DNA from: Nocardioides sp. B-3
GTDB lineage: Bacteria > Actinomycetota > Actinomycetes > Propionibacteriales > Nocardioidaceae
Direction: 5' to 3'
DNA: 64,000 nt
Assembly (NCBI RefSeq): GCF_024703895.1
Contig: NZ_CP087968.1
Coordinates: forward strand, 3,100,001 to 3,164,000
Part shown: positions 9,656-19,378 of the stretch, piece by piece
Layout of the letters: each line of letters opens with the position of its first letter
Position numbering within the stretch: position 1 is the first letter of the stretch
Notes under the pieces: generated by a model
What the model was told of the DNA's origin: nothing
Seen by the model: the letters and a program-made list of their open reading frames with translations, nothing else
Database searches by the model: none
Made by a program: the position numbers and the translations under genes

Positions 9656-9826
9656 ATGAACGTCAAGAAGGTCGGCATCGCGCTGGTCGTGCTGTTCCTC
9701 GGTTTCTGGATGTTCACCGACCCCAACGGGCTGGCCGAGGCGGCCAAGTCGGGGGCCGACCGGGGCTGGGTCCTGACGCAGGAGCTCTTCACGGCGATCA
9801 TCGACTTCGTCGGTGCGCTGACGTGA
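9656..9826 (+). CDS. small single-pass membrane protein, unknown
   Basis: A 56-residue protein: MNVKKVGIALVVLFLGFWMF forms a basic N-terminus and one transmembrane helix, followed by a mostly polar amphipathic tail ending IDFVGALT. ATG 9656 is preceded by GAGGAG at a good distance. A longer in-frame start at 9608 is less likely because it would lack a ribosome site. It lies between meaB and a PH-domain protein. I do not recognise a family. The strong ribosome site and compact layout support it being real. Confidence 0.62.
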   Translation: MNVKKVGIALVVLFLGFWMFTDPNGLAEAAKSGADRGWVLTQELFTAIIDFVGALT

Positions 9827-9854
9827 GGCCCTGACGTGAGCAGTCGGTGCTGAC

Positions 9855-10371
9855 GTGAGGGGCATCTTCGACCCCAACATCCGCCGGCACCTCCTCCGCG
9901 AGGAGGGCGAGGTGATCGTGGACGAGGTCCGCCACCACGGCATCGTCTACGTCCGCCCGATCGCGGAAGTCCTCGTGGCCCCGGCTCTTGTCGTCGCCGT
10001 GCCGTTCGTCGACATGGACCTCGCGTGGGTGCCCTTCGCCCCGGCTTTCGTGATCCCGGCGCACGCCGCCCGGCGGGCGCTGACCGAGCACATGGACCGC
10101 TTCGTGATCACCAACATGCGCGTCTTCCGCGTGCACGGGGTGCTCTCGCAACAGCTGGCCACGATGCCGCTCTCGCGGATCCTCGACATCACGGTGAAGA
10201 AGCCGCTGCACGGCCGCCTGCTCGGCTTCGGACACTTCGTCTTCGAGTCCGCCGCCCAGGGAGCAGGGCCTGCGCGACATCCGCTTCGTCGGTCGCCCCG
10301 ACGACCGTGACCTCGCCATCCAGCGGGTCGTCCAGCGCTCGGGCCTGCGTGGGCCCCGCGTGACCAACTGA
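9855..10371 (+). CDS. PH domain-containing membrane-associated protein
   Basis: About 171 residues. A short N-terminal segment is followed by two closely spaced hydrophobic stretches (VLVAPALVVAVPF and LAWVPFAPAFVIPA). A bacterial PH-like (bPH2/YdbT-type) beta domain follows with DRFVITNMRVFRVHG, LSRILDITVKKPLHGRLLG and, after an extra G near 10259, EQGLRDIRFVGRPDD. Such proteins sit at the membrane with the beta domain inside; the ligand is unknown. GTG at 9855 is the likely start. Confidence 0.72.
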
Positions 10372-10381
10372 GGCGGCTGTC

Positions 10382-10720
10382 ATGGACGAGCGCCTCGTCG
10401 AGATGGTGCTGAGGGCGGTCGACCTCATCCCGCGCGGTCGCGTTGCGGCGTACAGGCGATCTCGGCCGCATCATCGGCATCGGGCCGCGGCAGGTGGGTG
10501 CGGTGATGAGCCGCTACGGCGACGGCGTGACCTCGGTGGCGGGTGACCAACGCGAGCGGCGGCTTCGCGCCCGACCTGCTCGAGCGGGCCCGGCCGCACT
10601 GGCTCGACGAGGGGATCCCCGGTCAGGCCGAGCGGTGGCGGCTGCCGGATCGCCGAGCACCGCGTGGACTCGGGTGGCTGGCCGACGAGTGGCGCAAGGC
10701 CGTCGCCGACCCGGGAGTGA
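10382..10720 (+). CDS. alkyltransferase-like (MGMT-family) DNA-binding protein
   Basis: The family binds O6-alkylguanine lesions without alkyl transfer and flags them for repair. IPRGRVAAY, then GDLGRIIGIGPRQVGAVMSRYGDG, then WRVTNASGG match the winged-helix fold and lesion-recognition loop. The PCHR acceptor motif is not seen, which fits the ATL branch. Several small indels (near 10460, 10535, 10625 and 10670) scramble the frame. The likely stop is TGA at 10718-10720; the frame as given would run on to 10788, across the start of the TetR gene. Confidence 0.72.
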
Positions 10721-10742
10721 CCCAACCCACGCCCCGCAAATG

Positions 10743-10774
10743 TGCACTGCTGTGCAAAGTTGCCCTACAGTGCA
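10743..10774. promoter_or_regulatory. candidate TetR autoregulatory operator and -10 box
   Basis: Perfect inverted arms TGCACTG (10743-10749) and CAGTGCA (10768-10774). The right arm overlaps the -10 hexamer TACAGT (10766-10771). ATG 10778 follows six bases later, giving a leaderless arrangement. A repressor bound here would block the promoter of its own gene and of the exporter behind it. Confidence 0.5.
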
Positions 10775-10777
10775 GGT

Positions 10778-11437
10778 ATGAGTCATGACCTGTCCGTCTG
10801 CGGCCTGCGTGCCGTCAAGAAGGAACGCACCCGCCGGGCGCTGAGCCGGGCGGCCGTCGCGATCGTCGCCGACGAGGGCATCGACGCCCTGACCGCCGAC
10901 CGGATCGCCGCCGAGGCGGGCGTCTCCCGGGCGGACCCTGTTCAACTACTTCCCCCGCGTCGAGGACGTGCTGACCGCCTCGATCGAGCAGGTCACCCGC
11001 GACACCGTCGCGGCCTTCCCTGGCGCGTCCGGCGCACGAGCCCCTGCGCGAGTCGGTCGCGGCCGTGCTGGCCGGGCTGCTCGACGACCCGGTCTTCGTG
11101 CAGGCCCTCGTCCTCGAGCGGGCGGCGGAGTCGTCGCCGGCGACGCGCCGGTTCCTGCGCGAGTTCTCCGACTCCCAGATCGACGCCTTCGAGGAGGGCC
11201 TGCGCGAACGCATCGGCCCCGGACGCCGATCCCGTCTACGTCGCCGCGCTGGCCGCCTCCGTGGGCGCGATCCTCACCCGGATGACCCGTCTCGTGGTCG
11301 CCCAGATGCCCGATGCGGACCCGACCGACGCGTCGCTGAGCCGGCGCTACCACGACTCGATCCGCCGCTCCTTCGACCTCCTCTTCGCCGGCTTCGACGA
11401 GACCGGTGCCCGCTCCAACCCCACTCGGGAGAACTGA
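10778..11437 (+). CDS. TetR-family transcriptional regulator
   Basis: About 220 residues. The N-terminal helix-turn-helix (RRALSRAAVAIVADEG to AEAGVSR, TLFNYFP) is the standard TetR DNA-binding domain; the C-terminal domain is a helical ligand-binding region. Frameshifts lie near 10937, 11037 and 11218. The MMPL exporter starts one base after its stop, so the pair is an operon, and the regulator probably represses that exporter. A palindrome overlaps its own promoter at 10743-10774. The ligand is unknown. Confidence 0.87.
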   Translation: MSHDLSVCGLRAVKKERTRRALSRAAVAIVADEGIDALTADRIAAEAGVSRADPVQLLPPRRGRADRLDRAGHPRHRRGLPWRVRRTSPCASRSRPCWPGCSTTRSSCRPSSSSGRRSRRRRRAGSCASSPTPRSTPSRRACANASAPDADPVYVAALAASVGAILTRMTRLVVAQMPDADPTDASLSRRYHDSIRRSFDLLFAGFDETGARSNPTREN

Positions 11438-11438
11438 C

Positions 11439-13968
11439 ATGGCTTCCTTCCTCTACCGCCTCGGCATGCGCGCAGCGCGCCGACCCGTCGCCGTACTCAT
11501 CGCCCGGATCCTGATCCTCGGCAGCGTGGCCGCCGCGATGGTGTCCTTCCAGCGCCCGCTCACCAACGAGTTCGAGCTGCCCGACAGCGAGTTCGCGGCG
11601 GTGCTCGACGACCTCGGCGAGCAGATCCCCGAGATCGCCGGCGGCACCGGCACGGTGGTGCTGCACAGCGAGGACGGGTTCACGCCCGCCCAGCGCAGGG
11701 CCATCGACGCGACCCGGGCGGAGTGGCGCACCCTGCCGCACGTGACCGGCATTGTCGACCCGTTCGAGACCCAGCGGCAGCTGGACCGTGGCGCCGCCGA
11801 CCTCGCCGAGGGGAGCAGAAGCTGCTCGACGGCCGCGCGAAGTACGCCAAGGGGGCCCGCCAGCTGTCCAAGCTCCGCTGGTTCATCGGCGAGGGCGAGC
11901 GCGACATCGCGCGATTGCAGCGGACCGACCCCGACAACGCCACCCTGCCCTACCGCGTCAGCGGGCAGGCCGAGCTCGAGCAGATGCTCGCCGACGGCGA
12001 GCGCAAGCTCGACCGGGCACGCGCGCAGCTCGATGCCGGTCAGGAGAAGTACACCGACGGTGCCACCCTGCGTGGCCTCGGTGACGGCGTCCGCCTCGTC
12101 AGCGAGGACGGCACCACCGCGCTCCTGCAGATCCGTTTCGACGACAGCATGCAGGAGATCTCACCCGACGACCTCGCGCTCGTGCCCGAGACCGGCGAGC
12201 AGCTGGCCGACGCCGGCGTGGACGTCGACTACGGCCGGGAGCTGGTCTTCGTCACGGAGGTCGGTGGCATCGGCGAGGCCATCGGGGTCGCGGTCGCGGC
12301 CGTGGTGCTGCTCGTGATGCTCGGCTCCTTCGTGATGGCCGGTCTGCCGCTCGCGATCGCCTTCGCGGGGGTCGGCGTCAGCCTGATGGGTGCGATGGGC
12401 TTGACCCACTGGCTCGACATCCAGCAGATGGCGCCCGTGCTCGGCGCGATGCTCGGTCTTGCGGTCGGCATCGACTACGCCCTGTTCATCGTCAACCGGC
12501 ACCGCCGGCAGCTCGCCGACGTGGTCCGCGGTGGAGCCGAGACGACTCGCGAGGAGATCCGGCACAGCATCGCGCTGGCGACCGGCACGGCTGGTACGGC
12601 GGTCGTGGTCGCCGGAGCGACCGTGATCATCGCCCCGGCTGCGCTATTGGTGTCCGGCATCCCGACGCTGATCCAGATGGGCCTGCTCGCCGCTGCGACG
12701 GTCACTGTCACCGTGCTGGTGGCCCTCACCCTGACGCCTGCGCTGCTGTCGCTGGCGGGGCGCCGCGCCGTACCCCGCAAGGCGGCTGTGTCCACGGCCC
12801 CGCGCCGGGACGGCTGGCCCGAGAAGTGGGTGGACGCGGTCACCCGCCGTGCCCCGGCCGCGATCGTCGCCGTCGTCATCGTCATGGGTGCGCTCGCCGT
12901 GCCCGCGCTGTCGCTGCGCCTCGGCCTGCCCGACGGCGGCTCGGAGAGTGTCGACTCCACGGCCTTCCGCGCCTACGACCGGGTCTCCGACGCGTTCGGC
13001 ACCGGTGCCAACGGCCCGATCCCGGTCTCGGCATCGGTGGACTCCCCGATCGCGCGGCGACCCGGTGGGCGAGCAGGCACGGATCGGTGAGGAGATCGCG
13101 TCCGTCGACGGCGTGCGTGACGTGCTCCCCGATCGGTGTCAGCGAGGACCGGCGCACCATCGCGTTCCGTGTCGTCTCGGAGGAGGGGCCGTCCGCGGAG
13201 ACGACCGTCAACCTCGTCGACGAGCTGCGTGGCCCGGTCACCGCCGACCCGGCAACGGATGGCGTGGATCTCGGCGTGACCGGCCGGGCCGTTGCCAACA
13301 TCGAGGTGTCCGAGCGGCTCGCCGGAGCGCTGCCGCTCTACATCGCGCTCGTCATCGGGCTCTCGCTCGTGCTGCTGACAATCGTCTTCCGCTCCGTGCT
13401 GGTGCCGATCCCGGCCACCGCGGGCTTCCTGCTGTCGGTCGGTGCGAGCTTCGGCGTCGTGGTCGCGGTCTACCAGTGGGGCTGGCTCGGCGGTGTCTTC
13501 GACGTGCACAACCCGGGCGCAGTCATGAGCTTCATGCCGACGCTGCTGATCGGGATCCTGTTCGGCCCGGCGATGGACTACCAGATGTTTCTGGTCTCCG
13601 GGATGCGCGAGTCCTACGTGCACGGCCAGACGGCGCGACAGTCGGTGCGCAGCGGTTTCGCCTCCGGTGCCCGGGTCGTGGCCGCGGCCGCGCTGATCAT
13701 GGTCGCGGTGTTCTCCGGCTTCGTCTTCTCCCACATGACGATGGCCCGCCCGATCGGGCTGGGGCTCGCGGTCGGCGTACTGCTCGACGCGTTCCTGATC
13801 CGGATGACGCTCACGCCCGCGGTGATGTCGCTCCTCGGCGACAGGATCTGGTGGATGCCCGTGTGGCTCGACCGGCTGCTGCCGCACCTCGACGTCGAGG
13901 GTTCGGCGCTGGTCGACAAGCAGCGCCCGCCGCGGCGCACGGCGCCTCGTGAGGACGTGCTCGTCTAG
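11439..13968 (+). CDS. MMPL/RND-family exporter
   Basis: A proton-driven transporter of about 842 residues with two repeats of a membrane helix, an extracytoplasmic domain and five helices. The functional Asp-Tyr pairs are in GIDYALFIVNRH and GPAMDYQMFLVSGM. The first extracytoplasmic domain contains a Lys/Arg/Glu-rich helical hairpin (residues about 125-215). Frameshifts lie near 11812, 13058 and 13128. Relatives export lipids or lipophilic drugs. Coupling to the TetR gene suggests inducible efflux. Confidence 0.88.
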
Positions 13969-13971
13969 ATT
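13966..13971 (+). promoter_or_regulatory. -10 box TAGATT, leaderless
   Basis: TAGATT lies seven bases before GTG 13979 and contains the TAG stop codon of the MMPL gene. No Shine-Dalgarno sequence is present. Confidence 0.4.
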
Positions 13972-13978
13972 GACCCTC

Positions 13979-14528
13979 GTGGTCACTGCCGACGACGTCC
14001 GCCGCGTCCTCGACCCCGTTGCCGCGCAGCTACGAGGTCGAGGTGCGCGGGCTCTGGAAGTTCCGCGTGGGTCAGATCGTGTACGTCGCCTTCTCGGCCG
14101 ACGAGCAGGCGATGGGCTTCGGCTACCCGAAGGCCGCGCGGGACGGGTTGATCGCGTCAGCCCCGGAGACGTTCTTCCTGCCGCCGACGTCAGACCTGCG
14201 TTTCCAGTGGGTGTGCGCTCGCCTGCCGTCGCTGGGTCCTGACGAGATGCGTGAGCTCGTGCTCGACGCATGGCGGATGTGCACGCCGAAGATGCTGCAC
14301 GACCTGCCCGAGCTCCCGGCCCGGGCGATGGCGGCCCGGGCCTGCATCGACGAGTCCGACTGGGCGTCGCTGTCGCCGCTGCTGCATCCGCAGCTGCACT
14401 GGCAGGACCGGCGCGTCTCGCTCCGTGGTCGACTCGACGTGCTGTCGCACCTGCGATCCGTGCCGACCCCGCGACCACCCACGTCGGTCGAGATCCGGGA
14501 CGGACAGATCTACCGCTGGAGCCGCTGA
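13979..14528 (+). CDS. MmcQ/YjbR-like protein with C-terminal SnoaL-like module
   Basis: About 182 residues. Residues 1-110 match the YjbR/MmcQ (DUF419) fold: VVTADDVRRVLDPVA, then, after a frameshift near 14028, SYEVEVRGLWKFRVG, FGYPKAARDGL and WVCARLPSL. The last 70 residues (DWASLSPLLHPQLHW onward, ending VEIRDGQIYRWSR) look like a minimal NTF2/SnoaL-type cone fold. The fusion is visible in one frame from 14030 to 14528. The role is unknown. It overlaps the convergent GtrA gene by 19 bases. Confidence 0.65.
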
Positions 14529-15076
14529 GCGTGGATCGGGTCCTGCAGCTCCCGGTGGTGCGTGCGGACCGCCGCGAAGGTCCACAGCTTGTTGATCACG
14601 AAGGACAGAGGCGTGACCACTGCGATGACGATCAGCTGGGCCCAGTAGAGCCGCGTCCGGAAGCCGGTCGAGTCGTCGAGGACGTCGGTCGGCAGGCTGA
14701 TCAGCGAGTGCGGGTGCAGGAGGCCGGTGAGCAGCGCCAGTCCGATCGCCTGTCCGGCGAGGCCCACGGCCGGGAACGGCAGGTACTCCGTCAGCCAGCG
14801 CGTGTGGCCGGAGCTGCGGAAGGTCCAGCTGCGGTTGAGCTGGAAGTTCCAGAGGTTGGCGACGAAGAACGCGATCGTCGAGTAGACGTGGTACCAGCGC
14901 AGGTTGAACTCGCCGATCGGCAGGCCGAAGACCGCCTCGTCGAAGCCGGGCCCGAGCTTCTTCACCGGGATCAGCGTGATCAGGTTGATCAGGACACCCG
15001 AGGCCCCGACGACACCGAAGCGGACGAGCAGCACGACGTTGTGTCGGTGTCGGTCGATGAGGGCGGCGGCTTGCAC
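14510..15076 (-). CDS. GtrA-family membrane protein
   Basis: An intact 188-residue protein with four transmembrane helices (VRFGVVGASGVLINLITL, YSTIAFFVANLWNFQLNRSW, VGLAGQAIGLALLTGLL, LIVIAVVTPLSFVINKLWTF). The repeated N..W(T/S)F signature is the GtrA/DPMS hallmark. Family members are thought to move or present polyprenyl-phosphate sugars for cell-surface glycan synthesis. GTG at 15076 sits six bases after a TAGCCT hexamer. No glycosyltransferase partner is adjacent. Confidence 0.87.
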   Translation of the reverse strand: MQAAALIDRHRHNVVLLVRFGVVGASGVLINLITLIPVKKLGPGFDEAVFGLPIGEFNLRWYHVYSTIAFFVANLWNFQLNRSWTFRSSGHTRWLTEYLPFPAVGLAGQAIGLALLTGLLHPHSLISLPTDVLDDSTGFRTRLYWAQLIVIAVVTPLSFVINKLWTFAAVRTHHRELQDPIHAQRLQR

Positions 15077-15082
15077 GCGGCG

Positions 15083-15088
15083 AGGCTA
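15083..15088 (-). promoter_or_regulatory. -10 box TAGCCT for GtrA gene, leaderless
   Basis: On the minus strand TAGCCT is followed by six bases (CGCCGC) and then the GTG start at 15076. No ribosome site is visible. Confidence 0.45.
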
Positions 15089-15150
15089 CCGGCGTCCGGT
15101 GCACGGGGGTGCATTCGCCGTCATGGGGGGCGACACGGAACAATGGCCGC

Positions 15151-16077
15151 ATGACGCAGCAGCCGTTCTCCCGTCCCGGTGCGATTGACCTCTCGGCGCT
15201 CAAGCGCTCCGCGCCACCCGCTGGCGCCCCGGCCGGTGCTCCCTCGGGGGCCGGCCACTCGGCGTACAGCCTCGACGTCACCGAGAAGAACTTCCAGCAG
15301 GTCATCGAGTCGTCGATGAGCGCGCCGGTGCTGCTGGTGTTCTTCTCGCGCACGCAGATGCCCGAGAGCGGTCAGCTGGCCGACGACATGGCCGCAGTGT
15401 CGGTTGAGTTCGACGGTCGCTACCTCGTGGGGCTCGTCGACATCGACGCCGTGCCGCAGATCGCGCATGCCATGCAGATCCAGTCGATCCCGCTCGTCGT
15501 CGCCGTGGTCGACGGCCGGCCGATGCCGCTCTTCCGGGACATCGTCCCGATCGACGAGCTGCGCACCGCGCTGACGCAGGTCGGCCAGCAGCTCACGACC
15601 CGGGGTGTCACCGGGCGGCACCAGCCGCGCGGTGTCGCACCCGTCGAGGGCGAGGAGGAGCAGATCGATCCGCGGTACGCCGCAGCGCAGGACGCGCTGG
15701 GCGAGGGCGACATCGACCTCGCGGTGGCCGAGTACCAGAAGCTCGTCGACGCCAACCCGGCCGACGCCGAGGCCGTGGCCGGGCTCGCCATGGCCAAGGT
15801 GCTCCAGCGGACCCGGGGCGCCGAGCTCAACGCCGCACGTGCCGCCGCCGCGGCTGCGCCCGACGACGTGGACGCCCAGAGCCTCGTCGCCGACCTCGAC
15901 CTGCTCGGTGGGCACGTGGACGACGCGTTCACGCGCCTCATCAACCTCGTCGCGCGGACGTCCGACGCCGATCGGACCAAGGCCCGCGACCACCTGCTCG
16001 GCCTCTTCGCCGCCGTCGGCAACGACGACGAGCGGGTGCTGGCCGGGCGGCGGAACCTCGCGTCAGCGTTGTTCTGA
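15151..16077 (+). CDS. thioredoxin-fold TPR protein (CnoX/YbbN-like)
   Basis: An intact protein of 308 residues. Residues 40-140 form a thioredoxin fold (PVLLVFFSRTQMPES, then YLVGLVDIDAVPQIAHAMQIQSIPLVVAV with the cis-Pro). The CxxC site is replaced by SRTQM, with no Cys at all. Residues 170-308 are TPR-like helices (YAAAQDALGEGDIDLAVAEY). This is the layout of the co-chaperone YbbN/CnoX. Loss of Cys excludes a redox role and favours protein holding. ATG 15151 is chosen for its Met-Thr-Gln start; the hexamer AACAAT lies six bases upstream. Confidence 0.85.
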   Translation: MTQQPFSRPGAIDLSALKRSAPPAGAPAGAPSGAGHSAYSLDVTEKNFQQVIESSMSAPVLLVFFSRTQMPESGQLADDMAAVSVEFDGRYLVGLVDIDAVPQIAHAMQIQSIPLVVAVVDGRPMPLFRDIVPIDELRTALTQVGQQLTTRGVTGRHQPRGVAPVEGEEEQIDPRYAAAQDALGEGDIDLAVAEYQKLVDANPADAEAVAGLAMAKVLQRTRGAELNAARAAAAAAPDDVDAQSLVADLDLLGGHVDDAFTRLINLVARTSDADRTKARDHLLGLFAAVGNDDERVLAGRRNLASALF

Positions 16078-16425
16078 GAGCCGGGCCCTGAGCGTCGGGT
16101 TCGTGCGCGGGTCGTCCCGGATGCGGTGGGTCGCGCCGGTCAGCGTCTCGTGGCGCGCGCCCTTGCGCTTCAGCTCGCCGGCTGTCTGCTCGTAGAGATC
16201 TCTTGATCCTCCGGTGAGGACGAGGGTCGGCGTCCTCAGGCTCGTGAGGCCGAGGTCCCGGGGCGGGCGCAGGGCCCTCAACCGCCGTACACGCTCCTCG
16301 AGGGCGTTGTCGAGAGCTCCAGGTCGAAGCACGCCACTCGAGCAGGATGAGTGACTTGACGAGCGCTGGCGCTGCCTGCGCGGCGAGCGACGGGGTTTTC
16401 GCGGGATGGCCGCCTACACTCCGCA
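16063..16425 (-). pseudogene. truncated alpha/beta-hydrolase remnant
   Basis: The C-terminal part reads RDLGLTSLRTPTLVLTGGSRDLYEQ to GATHRIRDDPRTN, a typical last strand and catalytic His region of an alpha/beta hydrolase. A frameshift near 16330 leads back to AAQAAPALVKSLILLEW, the strand after the nucleophile elbow, but the elbow itself reads GHPAKT instead of GxSxG. Nothing hydrolase-like precedes it, because the NUDIX gene begins there on the other strand. The 5' half appears deleted, and the remnant is possibly the scar of an insertion. Confidence 0.5.
16415..16420 (+). promoter_or_regulatory. -10 box TACACT for NUDIX gene, leaderless
   Basis: TACACT is followed by six bases and GTG 16427. 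This supports GTG 16427 as the start in preference to ATG 16406. Confidence 0.45.
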
Positions 16426-16426
16426 G

Positions 16427-16924
16427 GTGCCTCGACAGACGGTGAAGCTCCTGTTGGTGGACGAAGAAGACCGTGTCCTCCTCATTCACGCGAAGGATCC
16501 TCACACCGGGCGGGAGGCCCGGTATCCCGTTGGCGGAGGGATAGAGGCAGGTGAATCCTGCCAGCAGGCGGCCGCGCGCGAGGCTCGCGAAGAGACCGGG
16601 CTGGAAGGGCTGCCAATGGGCACGTCAGTGTGGACTCGCGACGACACCTACCGCTTCGACGGGCGAGAGTGGCAGGTCCACGAAGAGTGGCTGCTGCACT
16701 CGGTGCCTCATTTCGACCCGGCCCCAGCGGCGTTGAGCGAGGTCGAGGCCCGGAGCGTCATGGGCTTCGGCTGGTGGACTGCTGCCGAGCTGATGCGGAC
16801 TTCCGACACTGTGTTTCCGGCGGGGCTCGGAACCCCGTTCGCAGGTTTGCTGCGCGATGGGCCCCCAGATGTCCCGGTCGACATCACAAGGCGTTCGCTG
16901 GCAGCGAACTGGGCCGATTCCTGA
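16427..16924 (+). CDS. NUDIX hydrolase
   Basis: A stand-alone NUDIX pyrophosphohydrolase of about 165 residues. The full NUDIX box GGGIEAGES...REAREETGL is present with its Glu metal ligands. The substrate cannot be told from sequence; it could be a nucleotide sugar or oxidised nucleotide. GTG 16427 (VPRQTVKLLLVDEED) follows a leaderless-type -10 box; ATG 16406 in the same frame is the alternative. The gene is intact, unlike most of its neighbours. It overlaps the remnant hydrolase on the other strand. Confidence 0.85.
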   Translation: MPRQTVKLLLVDEEDRVLLIHAKDPHTGREARYPVGGGIEAGESCQQAAAREAREETGLEGLPMGTSVWTRDDTYRFDGREWQVHEEWLLHSVPHFDPAPAALSEVEARSVMGFGWWTAAELMRTSDTVFPAGLGTPFAGLLRDGPPDVPVDITRRSLAANWADS

Positions 16925-16935
16925 CCCCGAGGCCC

Positions 16936-16964
16936 TTCCATGGCTGCTCGAACGGGCGTACGAT
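16936..16964 (+). promoter_or_regulatory. possible promoter of DUF222/HNH gene
   Basis: TTCCAT (16936-16941), a 17-base spacer and TACGAT (16959-16964), about 160 bases upstream of ATG 17125. The rest of the 200-base gap (16925-17124) shows no gene or strong hairpin. Confidence 0.3.
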
Positions 16965-17124
16965 TGCTTCAGCAAACGGCCCAAAGCGGACCAGATCAGC
17001 GGGTGAGCAAACTGCGACTCATCCCATCAGGGAACTGCTGATCGAACCACCACCCGGACAAGGCGCCCCGGACCCCGAGTCACTCGACCGTCGGGGTTGG
17101 TTCGAGCCGATCCGGGGGGTGCCG

Positions 17125-18426
17125 ATGTCGATCGATGAGGATTGGCGTGCACCCGGTGCCCCGGCTGTGCCGTCACCGATCCTGACCTCTGTGCTGGCGC
17201 GGTTGGAGACGGCGTACGACGACGTGGGCTCGATCCCGGTCACGACCCTGACTGACGAGGACCTCACTCGGCTGGTCGATGCGGCCACCCGGCTCGTGGA
17301 CCGCTCTACCGGTGTGGTGATGGCGGCGGTCGGGGAGGCGGACCACAGGCGTCTCGGCGACGGTTGGGGGACGGTATTGGTGCCCGGCACACGGGGCAGT
17401 GGTGGGCGCAGCGCTCGTTGCTGACCCGTCCGGAGGCGAACCGGTTGACCCATCTGGGTCGGCGGCTGTCCGAGGAGCTCTATGCGCCGGTGCAGGCCGC
17501 GTTGGCCGCGGGTGGGGTGCATGTGGATCAGGCGTGGGTGATCGTGAAGGCCGTCGATGCGGTCCCGGCCGAACACGGCGACGTGAAGCCCGCGGCGGTC
17601 GATCACCTGCTGATCGCGGCGAAGGACCACGACGCCAAGGCCCTCAAGGTCCCGGGGCGGCGGATCCCGGACACGGTGGCCCCGGAGGTGGGCGAGGCCG
17701 CCGAGGCGAAGGCGTTGGCTGATGAGGAGGCCGCCGCGGCCCGCAAGGTCACCCTCACGCTGCGCGACCATCCCAACGGCACCACCACCGGCAAGTTCAC
17801 GCTGCCCACCGCCGGCGCCGGAGAGATGCTCCGCAAGCAGCTGATGGCGATCGCCGCCCCCCAGCACCAGAACGCCACCCGGGACCCGGACCCCAAGGCC
17901 GAACGGGATGCGCGGCCGCTGCACGAGCGCCTCGGGTGGGCCTTCATCGAGTGGATCGAGCGCTACGCCGCGGACCGTCTTCCCACCAGCGGTGGGGTGT
18001 CGGCGACCGTCGTGGTGACGATGGGCCCGGGGCACGCTGATGGGTGGCCCGGCTGCGGCGTCGCTCGACACCGGTGGCCGGATCAGCGCCGGACAGGCCC
18101 GGCGGCTCGCGTGCGAGGCCGGGATCATCCCGGCCGTGCTCGGCGGGGCCTCGGAGGTCCTCGACCTCGGCCGCACCCGTCGGTTCCACACCAAGGCTCA
18201 GCGGGTCGCGATCGCGCACCGCGACGGTGGCTGCACCGCCGAGGGGTGTGACCTGCCGCCCGCGGCGTGCCATGTCCACCACGACCAGCCGTGGTCCCGG
18301 GGCGGACCCACCGACACCACCACCGGGCGGTTGTTGTGTCACCGCCACCACCGGGTGATCCATGACGACCGCTACGAGACGACGCGCCTGTCCAACGGCA
18401 AGGTCAGCTTCCACCGGCGGACGTAG
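17125..18426 (+). CDS. DUF222 / HNH-endonuclease protein (13E12-like)
   Basis: About 433 residues. The N-terminal two thirds is the helical DUF222 region (SILTSV-type start MSIDEDWRAPG, LLTRPEANRLTHLGRRL, AWVIVKAVDAVP). The C-terminus is an HNH nuclease: CTAEGCDLPPAACHVHHDQP, then the Asn/His-bearing GRLLCHRHHRVIHDDR. Zinc-binding Cys pairs and the HH catalytic core are intact. Frameshifts lie near 17376 and 18035. The family is multicopy in actinobacteria and behaves like a dispersed or mobile element. Start chosen at ATG 17125 after a GGGGGGT stretch. Confidence 0.85.
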
Positions 18427-18444
18427 ACGGACAGATCCGGGCGA

Positions 18445-19325
18445 TCACGCCTGCGTGCCGTAGAGCGCCGCGAGGAGTTGATGGCCGAACTTCTCGAACC
18501 ACTCGTCGCCGACCCCGTAGGCCCACACGGCTGTGCCGACTGCTTCGCCGACCAAGGCCCTGCGCCACTCCGCCGGTTCGCGGGGGTCGCACCCATAACC
18601 GTCGAAGAACGCTGCCTCGAGGCCGGGCTGGCGTGCGAAGTCCTGCCGTGCCGGGCGGACGAAATCCTCGGTCGGGGGACGCAGGTCGGCGCGTCCGAAA
18701 TCGATGACCCGGACAACCCCGTCGTCGATCAGCCAATTACGAGGTTGCCAGTCTCCGTGCGTCGGCACGACGAGCGCGCTGCCGCTCGGCCACCCGGAGA
18801 TTTCCGCGTGGATCTGTCTCACGATCTCAGGATCGATCCTGTGCGGTTGGGCCAGATGGCGCTCCACGCGTGCGCGAAACCTGCTGTTCCAGTCTTCGTC
18901 GACGACCGAGAGCTGGGCGTGGAAGGCGGCAAGAAGCGAGCCGGCCCGCCGGTAGGTCTCAGGATCATCCCGGGCACTGGTTCCCTGCACCAGCGTGCCC
19001 GAGAGGTAGCGCGTGACCAGCAGCTTGGCGGAATCGTCGCCGAAGAGGAGGACAGGAGCGTGCCCTGTGCTGACCCACGGATGCAGCCACTCCCCGGTGG
19101 GCGCGCAGCTCGCGCGCGATGTGGCCGTCCGCGACGCCTCCGGCCTTCGCGATGAGGCGGCCCCCGGTCGCTCGCCAGCTCGAGCACTGTCGTCTCGACG
19201 AGCCCCCAGCTCAGATCGGCGAGAACCTGTGCATCCGGGAGCCACCGTGCGAGTAGTCCGCGCTGGTCCGGGCTCAATCGGCTCAGATCGTCGGCCACGA
19301 GCAGCGATCCTAGATCCCGTGTCAT
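18445..19325 (-). CDS. APH-family phosphotransferase
   Basis: A kinase-fold protein of about 293 residues. The catalytic loop HGDWQPRNW and the metal motif VIDFGRADL are intact. The N-terminal lobe includes LIAKAGGVADGHIARE after a frameshift near 19165. ATG 19325 (MTRDLGSLLVADDL) is the best start. Family members phosphorylate aminoglycosides, choline, homoserine or other small alcohols; the sequence does not decide between them. It lies among other accessory genes between DUF222-HNH and a GNAT gene. Confidence 0.8.
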
Positions 19326-19378
19326 GCGCGAGTCGGGTCGGCACCGGTCTGAGATGGGCACGGACGTGGCCGAGTGAA

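Noticed and set aside
16406..16408. ATG 16406 as NUDIX start
   Set aside because: The -10 hexamer TACACT lies between it and GTG 16427; a transcript starting there would lack the ATG. It is kept as an alternative only.
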